Under the pieces are notes generated by a model. The model was not told where the DNA came from. It was given only the letters and a program-made list of their open reading frames with translations, and ran no database searches. From an uncultured Clostridia bacterium (GTDB lineage: Bacteria > Bacillota > Clostridia > Christensenellales > QALW01), in assembly GCA_900550765.1 (NCBI GenBank), contig URTC01000112.1, positions 1 through 6,003 of the forward strand: DNA of 6,003 nucleotides. The letters run 5' to 3'. A program made the position numbers and the translations under genes. Positions 5,129-6,003 of this stretch are shown in pieces; the first letter of the stretch is position 1, and each line of letters opens with the position of its first letter.

Positions 5129-6003
5129 AACTGCTTCAATTGTTCCAGTATGTATTCTGTATCCATATGATTGCTTTTCCTTTGCTGTTCTACACTGCCT
5201 ACAGCAACAAAAGCATCATCCAGCGCAAACCCTTTTATTTTTACAGCAATTCCATTCTCCTGATAATAATGCAGTACTGCCTCAAAAAGTCCGCCCTGCG
5301 GTGCGTTATCCTCAATCACGCCGATAGGAGCATTCTTGATTCTTTCCAAACATTGTGTATCCAGCGGTTTCAGCGTGCGGGCATCCACCAGTTTCCAGCC
5401 CAGGGCTCGGGCGATCTGCATTCCTTCGGAAATACAGGCGCCGAACGTTAAAATACTCCCGTTCTCGCCCTCTAAAAGTTCATCCCAGCTAATTCCGTTA
5501 AAAGGATATTTTCCTTCGATATTTTCCACACATCCCTTGGGATATCGGATTGCCACCGGCTTTTTTTCTGTAAGAGAATAAACCAGCATCCGGTCGAATT
5601 CCTCTGTATCGCGCGGTGCCAATAAAAGGAGTCCCGGCATGGACCGCAAAAAGCCAACATCGAATACGCCGTTGTGGGTGGGGCCGTCCTCGCCGACCAA
5701 CCCTGCGTGATCAATACACAGCGTAACTGGCAATTCCTGCAGACAAATGTCATGAAATACCTGGTCAAAGCCGCGCTGTAAAAAAGTAGAGTAAATCACG
5801 ACATAAGGATGCATGCCCCCTTTAGCCAAACCGCCTGCCATCCCCAATGCATGCTGTTCGGCAATACCGGTATCAAAAAAACGCTGGGGAAATTTTTGTG
5901 CAAATTCTGCTAATCCTGTATTATAGGTCATCCCCGCAGTAACAGCACATACATCGTCATTGTCCTGCGCAAGCCGGCAAAGTGTATCACTCAGCTGTTT
6001 TGC
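5125..6003 (-). CDS. dxs: 1-deoxy-D-xylulose-5-phosphate synthase, C-terminal part (start beyond window)
   Basis: The window holds the last 292 residues of a protein normally about 620 aa; translation enters in frame at base 6003. Dxs is a thiamine-diphosphate enzyme condensing pyruvate with glyceraldehyde 3-phosphate, the first step of the MEP isoprenoid pathway. Numbering from the window edge, the transketolase pyrimidine-binding domain contains FDTGIAEQHA (the ThDP-activating glutamate, residue 49), IYSTFLQRGFDQ (Tyr71, Arg77), GLVGEDGPTHNG (Asp106, His110) and AIRYPKG (Arg153). The C-terminal transketolase domain follows from about residue 175 (GSILTFGACISEG to the end). One oddity: the usual DRAG motif reads DHAG, with His99 encoded at 5707-5709. 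The N-terminal ThDP-diphosphate-binding half is off the window. It is the first gene visible in the operon, overlapping tlyA by 4 bp; xseA/xseB/ispA genes are often found upstream in related genomes. Confidence 0.97.
   Translation of the reverse strand, partial: AKQLSDTLCRLAQDNDDVCAVTAGMTYNTGLAEFAQKFPQRFFDTGIAEQHALGMAGGLAKGGMHPYVVIYSTFLQRGFDQVFHDICLQELPVTLCIDHAGLVGEDGPTHNGVFDVGFLRSMPGLLLLAPRDTEEFDRMLVYSLTEKKPVAIRYPKGCVENIEGKYPFNGISWDELLEGENGSILTFGACISEGMQIARALGWKLVDARTLKPLDTQCLERIKNAPIGVIEDNAPQGGLFEAVLHYYQENGIAVKIKGFALDDAFVAVGSVEQQRKSNHMDTEYILEQLKQL

Noticed and set aside
5472..5768. 98-codon minus-strand frame inside dxs in another phase
   Set aside because: The overlapping frame encodes unmistakable Dxs motifs; this one has no family features.

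Overview
The window carries six protein-coding genes, all on the minus strand. Their identity and order (dxs, tlyA, nadK, argR, recN, then spoIVB) match the conserved chromosomal block of endospore-forming Firmicutes. spoIVB is a sporulation-specific protease gene, so the source is almost certainly a spore-forming member of the Clostridia/Bacilli. The strong AGGAGG-type ribosome sites, moderate GC in genes and AT-rich gaps fit a clostridial, possibly gut, species. I cannot name the genus. This is core housekeeping DNA, not a genomic island, and I see no CRISPR array, tRNA, rRNA, intact insertion sequence or defence locus.

Layout in the direction of transcription (high to low coordinates). The C-terminal half of dxs enters from the right edge and overlaps tlyA by an ATGA. 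The tlyA stop is embedded in the Shine-Dalgarno of nadK, which probably starts at a TTG. nadK overlaps argR by 20 bp. recN follows argR after 18 bp. These five genes form one tight, translationally coupled operon. After recN come about 270 bp without a convincing gene, then a strong intrinsic terminator (1042-1082). Next is an AT-rich leader of about 220 bp with a possible operator, and then spoIVB, which runs off the left edge without its C-terminal catalytic part. spoIVB therefore looks like a separate transcription unit.

Functionally the operon mixes isoprenoid precursor synthesis (Dxs), rRNA methylation (TlyA), NADP supply (NadK), arginine-responsive regulation (ArgR) and double-strand break repair (RecN). 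There is no obvious single pathway; the grouping is conserved by descent. SpoIVB belongs to the SigK checkpoint of sporulation.

The points most worth a second look are two substitutions at normally conserved active-site positions. One is RecN, whose ABC signature has Arg where Ser is expected. The other is Dxs, where the DRAG arginine is His. Each is explainable by one base change. The recN-spoIVB gap is also of interest: it holds a diverged 19-bp direct repeat in the same reading phase and may be a decayed or dispersed element. I found no convincing evidence for a new biological system.
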